A model generated the notes under the pieces. It saw nothing but the letters and a program-made list of their open reading frames with translations, was not told the origin of the DNA and ran no database searches. DNA of 64,000 bases, taken from assembly GCA_902779075.1 (NCBI GenBank), contig CACZAK010000009.1, forward strand, positions 4,704 through 68,703, read 5' to 3'. The DNA comes from an uncultured bacterium. Its GTDB lineage: Bacteria > Verrucomicrobiota > Kiritimatiellia > RFP12 > UBA1067. Each line of letters begins with the position of its first letter. Within the stretch, counting starts at the first letter, position 1. A program made the translations under genes and the position numbers. Below, in pieces: positions 1 to 8,492 of this stretch.

Positions 1-1
1 C

Positions 2-3000
2 ACGGAGATCCAGGCGGGGGCGGCAATCAATCTCTTCAACAATTCCTATACCTACGGCAACAACAACGATACGCGCGTGCTGGTGAAAAAGACCAAGTTG
101 CCGCTTGTGGTGACGTACGACTTCGGTGACGGCACACCGAAGAAGGTTGACATGTACAAGGTCTATTTCGGGCCGAACAGTTATAACGACCGCGCGCCAA
201 AGGCATGGACGTTTGCGGGTTCCAACGACGCCAATGCGCCGACGGACCCCAACGCGACTTGGGTCCCGCTCGATGCGCGCACGTCCGAGACGGGTTGGCC
301 GAAGTCCGTCCAGCAGACGCGTACGTACACGTTCGAGAACGATACCGCCTATCGCTACTACCGCATTTCGTTCACGGCCTCGAGCGACACCAGCACGGCC
401 AACGGCGGCCCGTATCTTGAGCTCGTCCAGCTCGAGTATTTCGACTCGTCCGCAGTGCCGGAGATTCCGCCGGAACTGCGCGTGAACGTCCCGGCGGGCG
501 CGTCCGTCACCAACTCCACCGTGTTCATCGGTGGCAACATCCGCCTCGTGAAGCAGGGCGCGGGTGTATTCGTCGCCGCCAAGGCGAACCAGACGTATTC
601 GGGCGGCAACCATGTCGCGGCGGGAACGATCAAGCCGACTTCTCAGAATGTTGACTTGCTGTTCGGCGTGAACGGTTCGGATATTAAGGTCGATTCCGAC
701 GCGGCGTTCGACATCAACGGCAACTCCCGCTGTTCGCTCTACCACTATGTCATGAACGGCGGTACGGCCATGAACGGCGGCACTGCAATCAACGGCAACA
801 ACGCGCAGCTTGGCGACATGACGCTCACGGCAGACTCATACGTTGATTCGGTCGGCTTCCTCAAGAGCGGCACTGCGCCGTTGACCATCGATCTTGGCGG
901 AAAGGTCCTTGAGGTGACGCCGAGCAAGCCGGCGTATTTCAAGAACGCCGACATCACGAACGGAACTTTGCGTATCCTGCGCGGTGAGGGCAACAACGCC
1001 GTCTATTTCTACTCGTTGAACGCGCAGACGGCGACCCTCGAACTGGAATCGCACACCGGTTTGTACGACGCTATATCCGCGAGCAACCTCGTCCTTCGCT
1101 CCGGTTTCACCACGCATGGGGGTGCGAACGCAAATCGTGGCTGTCGGGTTTACGGCACGTTCAAGACGGAAACGAGCAATTTCCCTTGTGTTCTCATGAT
1201 GGACGGCTCCACGTTTGATTTGAAGTCGTGGAACGGCGTGTTCAACTCCGTCAGCACGAGCACGCACGGGTTCAAGCTTTTGTACGACGAAGGCGCGACG
1301 GTGACGATCGACGTGTCTGGGCGGTCCCTCAATGCCGGCGACTGTATCATGTCGTGGACTGAGATCCCGCAGAACGTGACGTTCCAGTTCGACGCGGCGA
1401 CGGCGGAGGGCGGTGTCCAGCCTGTCGTGACGGAACGCGGCCTCTTCTACGGATACATTGACAATGTCGCCGAGTGGGCGTGGTGGACGGGTGCCGAGTC
1501 TGACGGCGACCTCTTCAATTCGCAGAACTGGCTCTGCAAGAACGCGGGCGGCGGCGTGATCGCGAACGGACTTCCTTCTTCTTCCACGCGTGTCTATCTT
1601 CCCGCCTCTCTCGACGTGCAGATTCCGGAGAACACCGCTTTTGCCTGCGGCGTGTGCATCTTGTCGAACGCAACCCTCTCGGCGGACTGCGACCTTCGCG
1701 GTTTCGGCACGAATTTGCAGGTTGCGGCGAACGCGGTGATCGACTTGAACGGACACAAGCTCTACGCCCGCGCCGCCGCGTTCACGGGCGTCTGCACGGT
1801 GAAGGGGAAAGCCATCGACCATGCCGACGACCTCACCACGACGGATACATCGCGCGTCACCTCCTTGCCGTTCAACGGCGGCAACACGCCGGCGAGCAAC
1901 CTCTTCAACAACAACTACGCGCGCGGCGACAACACGAAGCGCGTGCTGGTGCCGAAGGCGGACTGGCCGCTCACCGTTATATACGACTTCGTCGAAGGGA
2001 AGGTTGTCGATGCGTACAGGATGTGGGTCGGGTCGTTGGCGGAAATACAGCGCATGCCGAAGCGCTGGAGGTTTGAGGGGGCAAACGACGTCAACGGAAG
2101 CTGGACGCCTCTTGACTCCCGCAATGCTGAAGCGGAGTGGCCTTCCCGAGCGGTTGCAAACCGCACCTACATTTTCCCCAATCAGACCGCATACCGCTAC
2201 TATCGCATCAAAGTGGAGGACAACTGCGGCGGCGCAGACCAGTACGGCACATTCCTTGAACTCGTGCAGCTTGAGTACTTCCACCTGAAGCCGACTCAGG
2301 GCGAACTGCACTTGAGCACGGTGTCGGGCGAAAGCACCCAGCTCTACAACATGGCGCTCGCCGGGAACCTGCGTTTCTTCGTTGAAGGGGCGGGCGTGCT
2401 CTTTCTTGGCACGGAAGGGCAGACGTACATCGGCGGGACGGAAATCTGCGGCGGATCGGTCTCCGGCGGCGCCGGAATGGATTCGCTTCTCAACAAGGAT
2501 ATCTTCGGCGTGAAGGGAAGCGAGGTCGTCATACACGGCGACAACACGGGAACCGCGAGTGCGACAAGCGGACTCCTCGGATTTTTGAACAGGTACGACT
2601 ACACGGGTTATAAGTACGTGCTTGATGGCGGCAACATCCGGGACCCCGGCGACGGCATCGTGACGGAACTGCTCCTCACGACTAACTCCTACATGGAGGC
2701 GTCGTCCAGCCTGCCAGCTTACGGGACCGCCTGGTTCGGATGGGGCGGGGACAAACACGCGGCATACGTGAACCTCGGTGGATACGAACTTTCAGTGAAG
2801 ATCGCCGGCACCAAGACCTTCAGCTTCGCCAACGTCACGCTCGAAAACGGAAGCGTGTACACGGGAACGCAAAACGGAACATTCACGGTCACGAACAGTG
2901 TCGTCGCCACGAACAACGTGTTGTTCAGGCTCAATTCCAACGCCAACAACATCGCCGGTGCTTTCTCCGTGCGCGACTATACGCAGATAAGGAGCTTCAA

Positions 3001-3391
3001 GGACTATAACCACGGCTCGCACGATGTCGATGTGTTCGGGACGTTTACGCCAAGTACGCAAGGCTTCTTCCACGGCACGACGCTGCACGACGGCTCGACA
3101 ATCGACCTAAGCGAACTTGGAATCGCGACGCTGAACGTCATTGCACCGTACAGCGCAAGCTCGACCGCACAGGGGGCGAAGACGCTGCATTTCGCGCAGG
3201 GTGCGACGATTGGTGTGAAGCTCGGCGGCCGCAAGATTCCGCGAAACACGCCGGTCATATCGTGGACGGCGGCGACCGAGCCCGACGCGTCGGTGAAGTT
3301 CCTACGTGCGGATGAAGGGCGAAACTACAGCCTCTTGAAGAAAGCCGATGGTCTCTACCTCACCAGCGGCATGATTATCATCGTGAAGTAG
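2..3391 (+). CDS. Giant repeat surface protein, 3' part (5' end outside window)
   Basis: The frame is open to the left edge. The first possible start in the window (GTG at 77) is not real, because the codons before it (from base 2, containing LFNNSYTYGNNNDTRVLV) match an internal repeat near 1890-1950 (LFNNNYARGDNTKRVLV). The visible part contains two copies of a module. Each has a discoidin/F5-8C-like domain (about 2-450 and 1860-2285, ending LELVQLEYF), then a short beta-strand segment resembling autotransporter-associated repeats (QGAGVFVAAKANQTYSGG near 555-610 and EGAGVLFLGTEGQTYIGG near 2385-2440), then beta-rich sequence. No LPXTG, PEP-CTERM or autotransporter barrel is seen at the C-terminus, which ends GMIIIVK. 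It is likely a secreted or surface adhesin or glycan-binding protein; substrate and anchoring are unknown. Confidence 0.75.
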   Translation, partial: TEIQAGAAINLFNNSYTYGNNNDTRVLVKKTKLPLVVTYDFGDGTPKKVDMYKVYFGPNSYNDRAPKAWTFAGSNDANAPTDPNATWVPLDARTSETGWPKSVQQTRTYTFENDTAYRYYRISFTASSDTSTANGGPYLELVQLEYFDSSAVPEIPPELRVNVPAGASVTNSTVFIGGNIRLVKQGAGVFVAAKANQTYSGGNHVAAGTIKPTSQNVDLLFGVNGSDIKVDSDAAFDINGNSRCSLYHYVMNGGTAMNGGTAINGNNAQLGDMTLTADSYVDSVGFLKSGTAPLTIDLGGKVLEVTPSKPAYFKNADITNGTLRILRGEGNNAVYFYSLNAQTATLELESHTGLYDAISASNLVLRSGFTTHGGANANRGCRVYGTFKTETSNFPCVLMMDGSTFDLKSWNGVFNSVSTSTHGFKLLYDEGATVTIDVSGRSLNAGDCIMSWTEIPQNVTFQFDAATAEGGVQPVVTERGLFYGYIDNVAEWAWWTGAESDGDLFNSQNWLCKNAGGGVIANGLPSSSTRVYLPASLDVQIPENTAFACGVCILSNATLSADCDLRGFGTNLQVAANAVIDLNGHKLYARAAAFTGVCTVKGKAIDHADDLTTTDTSRVTSLPFNGGNTPASNLFNNNYARGDNTKRVLVPKADWPLTVIYDFVEGKVVDAYRMWVGSLAEIQRMPKRWRFEGANDVNGSWTPLDSRNAEAEWPSRAVANRTYIFPNQTAYRYYRIKVEDNCGGADQYGTFLELVQLEYFHLKPTQGELHLSTVSGESTQLYNMALAGNLRFFVEGAGVLFLGTEGQTYIGGTEICGGSVSGGAGMDSLLNKDIFGVKGSEVVIHGDNTGTASATSGLLGFLNRYDYTGYKYVLDGGNIRDPGDGIVTELLLTTNSYMEASSSLPAYGTAWFGWGGDKHAAYVNLGGYELSVKIAGTKTFSFANVTLENGSVYTGTQNGTFTVTNSVVATNNVLFRLNSNANNIAGAFSVRDYTQIRSFKDYNHGSHDVDVFGTFTPSTQGFFHGTTLHDGSTIDLSELGIATLNVIAPYSASSTAQGAKTLHFAQGATIGVKLGGRKIPRNTPVISWTAATEPDASVKFLRADEGRNYSLLKKADGLYLTSGMIIIVK

Positions 3392-3402
3392 TCTGTCGCG
3401 GC

Positions 3403-3421
3403 AACGCGCTGGCAGCGCGTT
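3403..3421. other. Perfect 8-bp hairpin after the adhesin gene
   Basis: AACGCGCT and AGCGCGTT pair around a GGC loop, 12 bases after the stop codon. There is no T tract, so it is not a classical rho-independent terminator. It may protect the 3' end of the mRNA or belong to the neighbouring palindromic repeats. Confidence 0.5.
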
Positions 3422-3423
3422 GA

Positions 3424-3492
3424 GTGGGGCGGGCGGCTCGCCGGGACGGCTCGCCCCACCTTGCTCGGCTCGGCGGGACGCCTCGCCCCACC
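3424..3492. repeat. REP-like palindromes, GTGG type (two copies)
   Basis: Two adjacent GC-rich palindromes fill most of the gap between the first two genes. The first starts GTGG and reads into GCGGGCGGCTCGCC. The second (about 3467-3492) ends CGCCTCGCCCCACC and is the reverse complement of copies at 11453, 56677 and 57951. The rest of 3493-3629 shows no gene. Confidence 0.7.
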
Positions 3493-3629
3493 ATTCCGCC
3501 GCCAAGATGGCGGCTTTCCCAGTTAGTGCCACCCCACATCCCCCATTCCGCGCCGTGATATTACTGTGCGGAACGACCAATTTGGCAAAAGGGATATTTG
3601 TCGCGATTTTTTTAATTTCCGCGCTCACA

Positions 3630-3659
3630 TTGACAAACAAACAACGATTATAATATAAT
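3630..3659 (+). promoter_or_regulatory. Sigma70-type promoter for the EEP-family gene
   Basis: TTGACA (3630-3635) and TATAAT (3654-3659) are separated by 18 bp. A second TATAAT overlaps at 3649-3654, but its 13-bp spacing is poor. The expected start of transcription near 3666 leaves a leader of about 55 nt. Confidence 0.75.
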
Positions 3660-3722
3660 GTGCCGCGAAGGGTTCACCATGCCCTTGTACAAAGAAAGAA
3701 TATGTGATGAAAGGAACCAGGC

Positions 3723-4703
3723 TTGAAAAAAGCAACTACCGCATTCCTCCTCTCGTTGGCCATCGCCGCAGGCGCTGAGACCATCCAAATGTCACCCGGC
3801 CCCGGCATGGTCCACAGGCCGGTTCCCATGAAGCGAAGTGAGGGTGAGGCCGTGCGGGTGTGCACGTACAACATCGGTTGGGCGGCGGGTTCGCCTACCC
3901 ACCCCGGATGCTGGGCTTCGCGCCGTGCAGACGTCGCCGCGCTCGTGCGCTCAAGCTCGCCGGATGTCGTCGCGTTTCAGGAGGTCGTTCCGGCGCAGGC
4001 CGACTATCTGCGGGGGAAGATGCCGGAATATGGATTTGCAGGCGAATACCGCAATGCAGACCGCACGAGCGGCCAGGGAAACCTTGTCGCATGGCGTAGG
4101 GATCGTTTTGATCTAGTTGAGACGCGGACGTTCTGGCTTTCGGAGACGCCGGACGTTCCTGGCTCGAAGTCGTGGGGTTCTGGCTGGCGACGTACCTGTA
4201 CCCTCGCCGCATTACGCGAGAAACGCACGGGCATTCGCATCTGCGTCGCGAGCGTCCATCTCGACTGCGCAAGCTCCCTTGCCAAAGAAGAGGGGATGCG
4301 CCTTGTACTGCGCCGTCTGCCGGAATTCTCGGCCGGCGCTCCGGTCGTTCTTGCCGGCGATTTCAACAGCAACGAGACCGAACCTGCGCCCATGCTTGCC
4401 GCAAAGGAGATGACATACGCGCTTTATGCGTCGGAAACGCCTCCTACAGGACCGTGGGGGACGACCTGCGCTGGTTTCCGGCGTAAGTCGCCGCCAATGT
4501 CGTTCGCGGATGCGCAGCGTGTTCCGCTGTCCGAACGCTGCACCAAGGAGGGCACGCGCCGCTACGGCGAGCGCATCGACTACATTTTCGTCTCGAAAGG
4601 CGTCCGCGTCTTGGACTATGCGACGTACGATGTCCCGCGTCCTGGCCTTGACTTGTATCCCAGCGACCACTTCCCGGTCGTGGCAACCTTAAAAACAAAA
4701 TAA
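3723..4703 (+). CDS. Exported endonuclease/exonuclease/phosphatase (EEP) family protein
   Basis: The 326-residue product has the EEP (DNase I-like) motifs in order: CTYNIGW (about 44), VAFQEV (about 81), SVHLD, LAGDFNSNE, RIDYIF and the C-terminal SDHFPV. These supply the metal-binding Asn/Glu and the catalytic His/Asp of the family. The start chosen is TTG at 3723: it is preceded by AAGGA and gives a good signal peptide (KKATTAFLLSLAIAAGAE), whereas the next in-frame ATG would remove it. The protein is therefore probably periplasmic or secreted. Family members hydrolyse phosphodiesters or phosphomonoesters (DNA, inositol phosphates, sphingomyelin); the substrate cannot be told from sequence. 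It has its own promoter. Confidence 0.82.
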   Translation: MKKATTAFLLSLAIAAGAETIQMSPGPGMVHRPVPMKRSEGEAVRVCTYNIGWAAGSPTHPGCWASRRADVAALVRSSSPDVVAFQEVVPAQADYLRGKMPEYGFAGEYRNADRTSGQGNLVAWRRDRFDLVETRTFWLSETPDVPGSKSWGSGWRRTCTLAALREKRTGIRICVASVHLDCASSLAKEEGMRLVLRRLPEFSAGAPVVLAGDFNSNETEPAPMLAAKEMTYALYASETPPTGPWGTTCAGFRRKSPPMSFADAQRVPLSERCTKEGTRRYGERIDYIFVSKGVRVLDYATYDVPRPGLDLYPSDHFPVVATLKTK

Positions 4704-4740
4704 TCTGTCTTTGTAATTGACAAACGGCGATTCAAGGCGA

Positions 4741-4770
4741 TTGACTTACAATCGCCAAATATGATAGAAT
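4741..4770 (+). promoter_or_regulatory. Probable promoter for the Rpn-family gene
   Basis: TTGACT (4741-4746) and TAGAAT (4765-4770) are spaced by 18 bp, upstream of a strong AAGGAGG ribosome site at about 4811-4817. Confidence 0.5.
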
Positions 4771-4825
4771 TATGCCACTTTCTTTTGGGTGAATTATACA
4801 CTTGAACGGGAAGGAGGAAACGAAA

Positions 4826-5890
4826 ATGGCAAAGTATCTTGATCCCAAGGCGGATGTGACCTTCAAGAAGGTTTTTGGCGAGCACAAGAATCTCGTCATA
4901 AGCCTCCTCAACGCCTTGTTGCCACTTGACGAGGGTAAGCAGGTCGAGTCGATAGAATATCTGCCGGCAGAACTTGTGCCACGCACCCCGACGAGCAAGA
5001 ACACGATAGTCGATGTACGCTGCGAAGAGACTGGAGGGCGCAAGTTCATCGTCGAGATGCAGATGAACTGGACGGCTGATTTCCGCGAGCGCGTCCTTTT
5101 CAACGCATCCAAGGCGTATGTCAGGCAGCTTGATAAGTCAGAACAGTACAATCTGCTCCAGCCAGTCTATGCGCTCAACTTCGTCAACAAGATTTTCGAG
5201 CTGGGCATGGACGGGTACTACCACTACTACAGAATGGTTCACGCCGAAGACAGCGGGAAAGTCCTCGAAGGTCTGCATCTCGTATTCATCGAGTTGCCGA
5301 AGTTCAAGGCGAAGAACCTCACCGAGAAGAAGATGCAGGTGTTGTGGCTTCGCTTTCTGACTGAGATCGACGAGAAATCGAGAAGCGCACCGGCCGAGCT
5401 TTTGGACAACCCGCAGACGAGTCAGGCACTTGAGATACTCGAGGAGTCGGCGTACAGCGAGGCCGAGATGCTTGACTACGACAGGTACTGGGACCAGGTT
5501 CGCCGAGACAAGGCACTGATGGACGAGCGCGACGCGGCTCGCGCCGAACTGGACGCGGCGACAGCCGAACTGGGCGAAACCCACGCACAGCTGGATGAAA
5601 CCCACGCAAAACTCGATGCGGCTCGCGCCAAACTTGACGCGGCGACAGCCGAACTGGACGCGGCGACAGCCAAGCTTGACACGGCGACAGCCAAGCTTGA
5701 CGCGGCGACGGCGCGGGCTGACGCGGCGACGGCGCGGGCTGACGCGGAAAAGGCGCGAGCCGATGCGGCAACGGAGAAGTTGCGGCAAGACAAATTCGAC
5801 ACCGCCCGCAACCTGAAGGCCATGCATCTTGCTGTTGAGCAAATTGCAACGGTGACCGGCCTCTCCGTCGAGGAAATCGCGAAGTTGTAG
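4826..5890 (+). CDS. PD-(D/E)XK nuclease family transposase-like protein (Rpn-type) with coiled-coil tail
   Basis: The start is ATG 4826, 8 bases after AAGGAGG; a TTG at 4802 would lie upstream of that site. The N-terminal 240 residues match the PD-(D/E)XK nuclease family transposase group (PF12784-like): DPKADVTFKKVFGE near the start, then VDVRCEE...FIVEMQ with the Asp and the ExQ catalytic pair, then FNASKAYVRQL and YALNFVN. Family members are Rpn-like DNases linked to recA-independent recombination. From about residue 235 the protein is a repetitive Ala/Leu/Asp coiled coil made of heptads such as LDAATAE. The last 25 residues (VEQIATVTGLSVEEIAKL) are a short helical tail common in this family. 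It probably acts as a stand-alone nuclease; mobility is not shown. Confidence 0.85.
   Translation: MAKYLDPKADVTFKKVFGEHKNLVISLLNALLPLDEGKQVESIEYLPAELVPRTPTSKNTIVDVRCEETGGRKFIVEMQMNWTADFRERVLFNASKAYVRQLDKSEQYNLLQPVYALNFVNKIFELGMDGYYHYYRMVHAEDSGKVLEGLHLVFIELPKFKAKNLTEKKMQVLWLRFLTEIDEKSRSAPAELLDNPQTSQALEILEESAYSEAEMLDYDRYWDQVRRDKALMDERDAARAELDAATAELGETHAQLDETHAKLDAARAKLDAATAELDAATAKLDTATAKLDAATARADAATARADAEKARADAATEKLRQDKFDTARNLKAMHLAVEQIATVTGLSVEEIAKL
5540..5770 (+). repeat. In-frame 21-bp tandem repeats coding coiled-coil heptads
   Basis: Roughly ten degenerate units around GACGCGGCGACAGCC. The unit length of 21 bp equals one heptad, so copy-number change would lengthen or shorten the coil without a frameshift. 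Confidence 0.8.
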
Positions 5891-5894
5891 AACC

Positions 5895-6074
5895 ATGCAC
5901 GCGTCACGCGTAGGGATATCGACGATGGTTGCCGCGTTTGCAATCGCCGTGTCCGCCGCCGTAGCTGCGGCGAACGCCACGAAGACGCTGACGCTTCCCG
6001 GCGGCGCGACGATGGAGCTGATCTACGTGTCGCCCGGAGAGGCAAGGCTTTTGTTCGGGGAACTGTCCCCGTAA
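5895..6074 (+). pseudogene. Truncated formylglycine-generating-enzyme-like gene remnant
   Basis: The 59-codon frame has a signal peptide (MVAAFAIAVSAAVAAANA) followed by the opening of a SUMF1/FGE domain (TLTLPGGATMELIYVSPGEA). It then runs into RLLFGELSP and stops at 6074. In full-length relatives, GGATMELIYVSPGEF is followed by a phenylalanine-methionine-glycine run and some 220 more residues; none of that is present before the next gene. It lies 4 bp after the Rpn-like gene with no clear ribosome site. It is best read as a decayed or deletion-truncated gene rather than a functional small protein. Confidence 0.6.
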
Positions 6075-6172
6075 GATGCGAGAGGGCATTTACGTTAAGG
6101 TGCCGGTGGTGTGGAAACTTGCGCAACGGATGCTTTTTGCGAAAAACTGATTTTGAAATGCGAGGAAATGCA

Positions 6173-8479
6173 ATGATGGCCAGAATGTTCTTGATGTCGT
6201 GTGTACTCGCTGCTGCGGCGATGGCCGCTGCGGACGAGCTTGATGCGGACTGGATCGCGCAGGACGGTGCGGCGGCGACGAACGGCGTTTCGCATGCGGT
6301 ATGGCGCGCGGAGATGCTTGCGCGGCGCGTGAAGCGTCTCGCGCCCGTTGCCGCGTTCGCGAAGAAGTGGGTCTATTGCCGGCACTACGTCATGGGTGGA
6401 AGCCACTATGCGTACACGGAGGCGCTGAGCGACGCGAAGGGATGGCACAACTACGCCGCGATTGGTTCATCCCTCTGCATGGCGGAATACAATCCCTCGG
6501 GGCTGTGGAAGGAGACGGTGCTTCTTGAGACGAAGGAAGGCTGCTTCCGCGACGTTGATGTTTCGCCGGACGGAACGCGCATCCTCTACTCGTTCAAGGC
6601 GAGCGAGAAGGGTGACGACTTCCATCTCTACGAAATGACGCTCGCCGATCGCAGCGTGCGGCAGCTCACGTTTGGCAAGGCCGTCGCCGACTACGAGGGC
6701 TGCTACCTCCCCGACGGACGCATCCTCTTCAACTCGACGCGCTGCATCCAGGTCGTGGACTGCGTATTGCGCAACGAGGTGAGCAATCTCTACCGCTGCG
6801 AGGCGGACGGCTCGAACATCACGCGCATCACGTTCGACCAGGTCCACGACAACTATCCCACGCTCGCGTGGGACGGACGGGTCCTGTATACCCGCTGGGA
6901 CTACAACGACCGGTCGCAGATGTTCCCGCAGCCGCTTTTCTCGATGAACGCCGACGGCACGAACCAGCGGGCGCTCTACGGCGGCAACTCGTGGTTCCCG
7001 ACGTCGCTTGTCCACGCGCGTGCCGTGCCGGGGAGTCCGCTTTTCTTCGGCGTTTGCACCGGACACCACACGGCCCAGCCGGGCGAGCTGATGCGGTTCG
7101 ATCCGCGCGAGGGGCGCGAGGAGGCGGACGGCGCGTGGCAGCTCGCGCCCCTCCGCCACGCAAAGGCGCGGAAGGGCGTGGACATTGACGGCCAGCACGG
7201 GAGCATCGCCGCATATCCGTATCCCGTCACAGAGCGCGACGTGGTGCTGTCGTATCTGCCGCAGGGATGGCGGCGCGACAAGAAGGGGCGTCCGATTTCC
7301 CGCGACCAGAAGGCGCCGCTTGCGCTGTACTGGACGGACGTTGACGGCGCACGCGAACTCCTCGTCGCGCAGGACGGCAAGCCGCCGTGCGGACGGCCCG
7401 TGCCCGTGCGCGCGCGGACGCTTCCGAAGGTCGCATCCGTCCGTCCGGACGAGACGCTGAAGACCGGTATGGTGGCGGTGCAGGATGTGTACGTCGGCGA
7501 GGCGATGAAGGGCGTAAAGCGGGGAACCGTCAAGTCGATGCGCGTGGTGTCGCTCGACTTCCGCCAGGCGGGAATCGGGTACAACAGCAACGGCGGCCCC
7601 GGCGGCGGGGGCATTTCGTCCACACCGCCCGCGCTCGGCAACTGCACGTGGGACGTCAAGCGCGTGCTGGGCGAAGTACCCGTGGCGGAGGACGGCTCTG
7701 TCGCGTTCAAGGCGCCTGTGCGCACGCCGATCTACTTCCAACTGCTCGACGAGAACGGACGCATGGTGCAGACGATGCGGAGCTGGACCGTGTTGCAGCC
7801 CGGCGAGACGGCGAGCTGCGTGGGGTGCCATGAGTCGGCGAACACCGCGCCGGACTTCAAGGCCGTGAAGGCCGCCGCGCTGGACGCGGTTGCGGAGGTG
7901 AAACTCCCGACGCGCGGGTTCAGCTTCGCGAAGGACGTCCAGCCGATCCTTGAGCGCCGGTGCGTTCGCTGCCACAGTCCGCACAGCAACGCGGGGATCC
8001 CCGACCTCACGGGCAAGCCGGTGCGCGACCAGCTCTCGTGCCGCGACTGGTCGCGCGCGTACCTGTCGCTCACGCAGGCGCGGCGCGTCTCGCCGCCATT
8101 CAACCACCTCGCCATACCGCATCAGCTGGAGCCCAAATACCTCAACGGCAACATGAACGACAAGAACGGACGCTGGGTGGCCAATCCCTACGCGAAGAAC
8201 GGGTACGTGAACTGGGTCAGTTCGGCGTCCGAGCCGACGTTGATTCCGCCGCTCACGTACGGCTCGCGCACGAGCCGCCTCTTCACGGAACGTCTCGACA
8301 AGGGCCACGCCAAGGGAATCACCGACGCGGAGAAGCGCGTGCTCGCGTGCTGGGTCGATCTCTGCGTCCCGTTCTGCGGCGACTACGAGGAAGGCGCCGC
8401 GTGGAACGAGCAGGAACGCGCCTTCTGGAACTACTACACGAAGAAGCGCGCGGAATTCGCGACGGCTGCGGAAAGGTGA
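6173..8479 (+). CDS. HzsA-related exported cytochrome/beta-propeller protein
   Basis: The 768-residue product starts at ATG 6173, 6 bases after GAGGA, with signal peptide MMARMFLMSCVLAAAAMAA. Residues about 120-330 contain WD40/TolB-like propeller strands (VDVSPDGTRILYS, LPDGRILFNSTR, SMNADGTNQRALY). After a middle domain resembling that of hydrazine synthase alpha subunit come two haem c sites, CVGCH (549-553) and CVRCH (597-601, in KDVQPILERRCVRCHSP), followed by a conserved C-terminal domain. HzsA-related proteins are frequent in PVC genomes that do not do anammox, so hydrazine synthesis should not be inferred. A periplasmic redox enzyme or electron carrier is likely. It is the first gene of an operon with a mannonate dehydratase-like and an amidotransferase-like gene. 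Confidence 0.75.
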   Translation: MMARMFLMSCVLAAAAMAAADELDADWIAQDGAAATNGVSHAVWRAEMLARRVKRLAPVAAFAKKWVYCRHYVMGGSHYAYTEALSDAKGWHNYAAIGSSLCMAEYNPSGLWKETVLLETKEGCFRDVDVSPDGTRILYSFKASEKGDDFHLYEMTLADRSVRQLTFGKAVADYEGCYLPDGRILFNSTRCIQVVDCVLRNEVSNLYRCEADGSNITRITFDQVHDNYPTLAWDGRVLYTRWDYNDRSQMFPQPLFSMNADGTNQRALYGGNSWFPTSLVHARAVPGSPLFFGVCTGHHTAQPGELMRFDPREGREEADGAWQLAPLRHAKARKGVDIDGQHGSIAAYPYPVTERDVVLSYLPQGWRRDKKGRPISRDQKAPLALYWTDVDGARELLVAQDGKPPCGRPVPVRARTLPKVASVRPDETLKTGMVAVQDVYVGEAMKGVKRGTVKSMRVVSLDFRQAGIGYNSNGGPGGGGISSTPPALGNCTWDVKRVLGEVPVAEDGSVAFKAPVRTPIYFQLLDENGRMVQTMRSWTVLQPGETASCVGCHESANTAPDFKAVKAAALDAVAEVKLPTRGFSFAKDVQPILERRCVRCHSPHSNAGIPDLTGKPVRDQLSCRDWSRAYLSLTQARRVSPPFNHLAIPHQLEPKYLNGNMNDKNGRWVANPYAKNGYVNWVSSASEPTLIPPLTYGSRTSRLFTERLDKGHAKGITDAEKRVLACWVDLCVPFCGDYEEGAAWNEQERAFWNYYTKKRAEFATAAER

Positions 8480-8492
8480 GAGGAAATAGAAA

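Noticed and set aside
77..79. GTG as the start of the first gene
   Set aside because: The frame is open upstream to the edge, and the codons before it match an internal repeat of the same protein.
836..2758. A 640-codon minus-strand open frame opposite the adhesin
   Set aside because: Arg/Val/Glu-rich with no motif; the plus strand has repeated domains.
6173..8479. Hydrazine synthase (anammox)
   Set aside because: Only an HzsA-related protein is present, with no HzsB/C genes or other anammox genes; such proteins are common in PVC bacteria.
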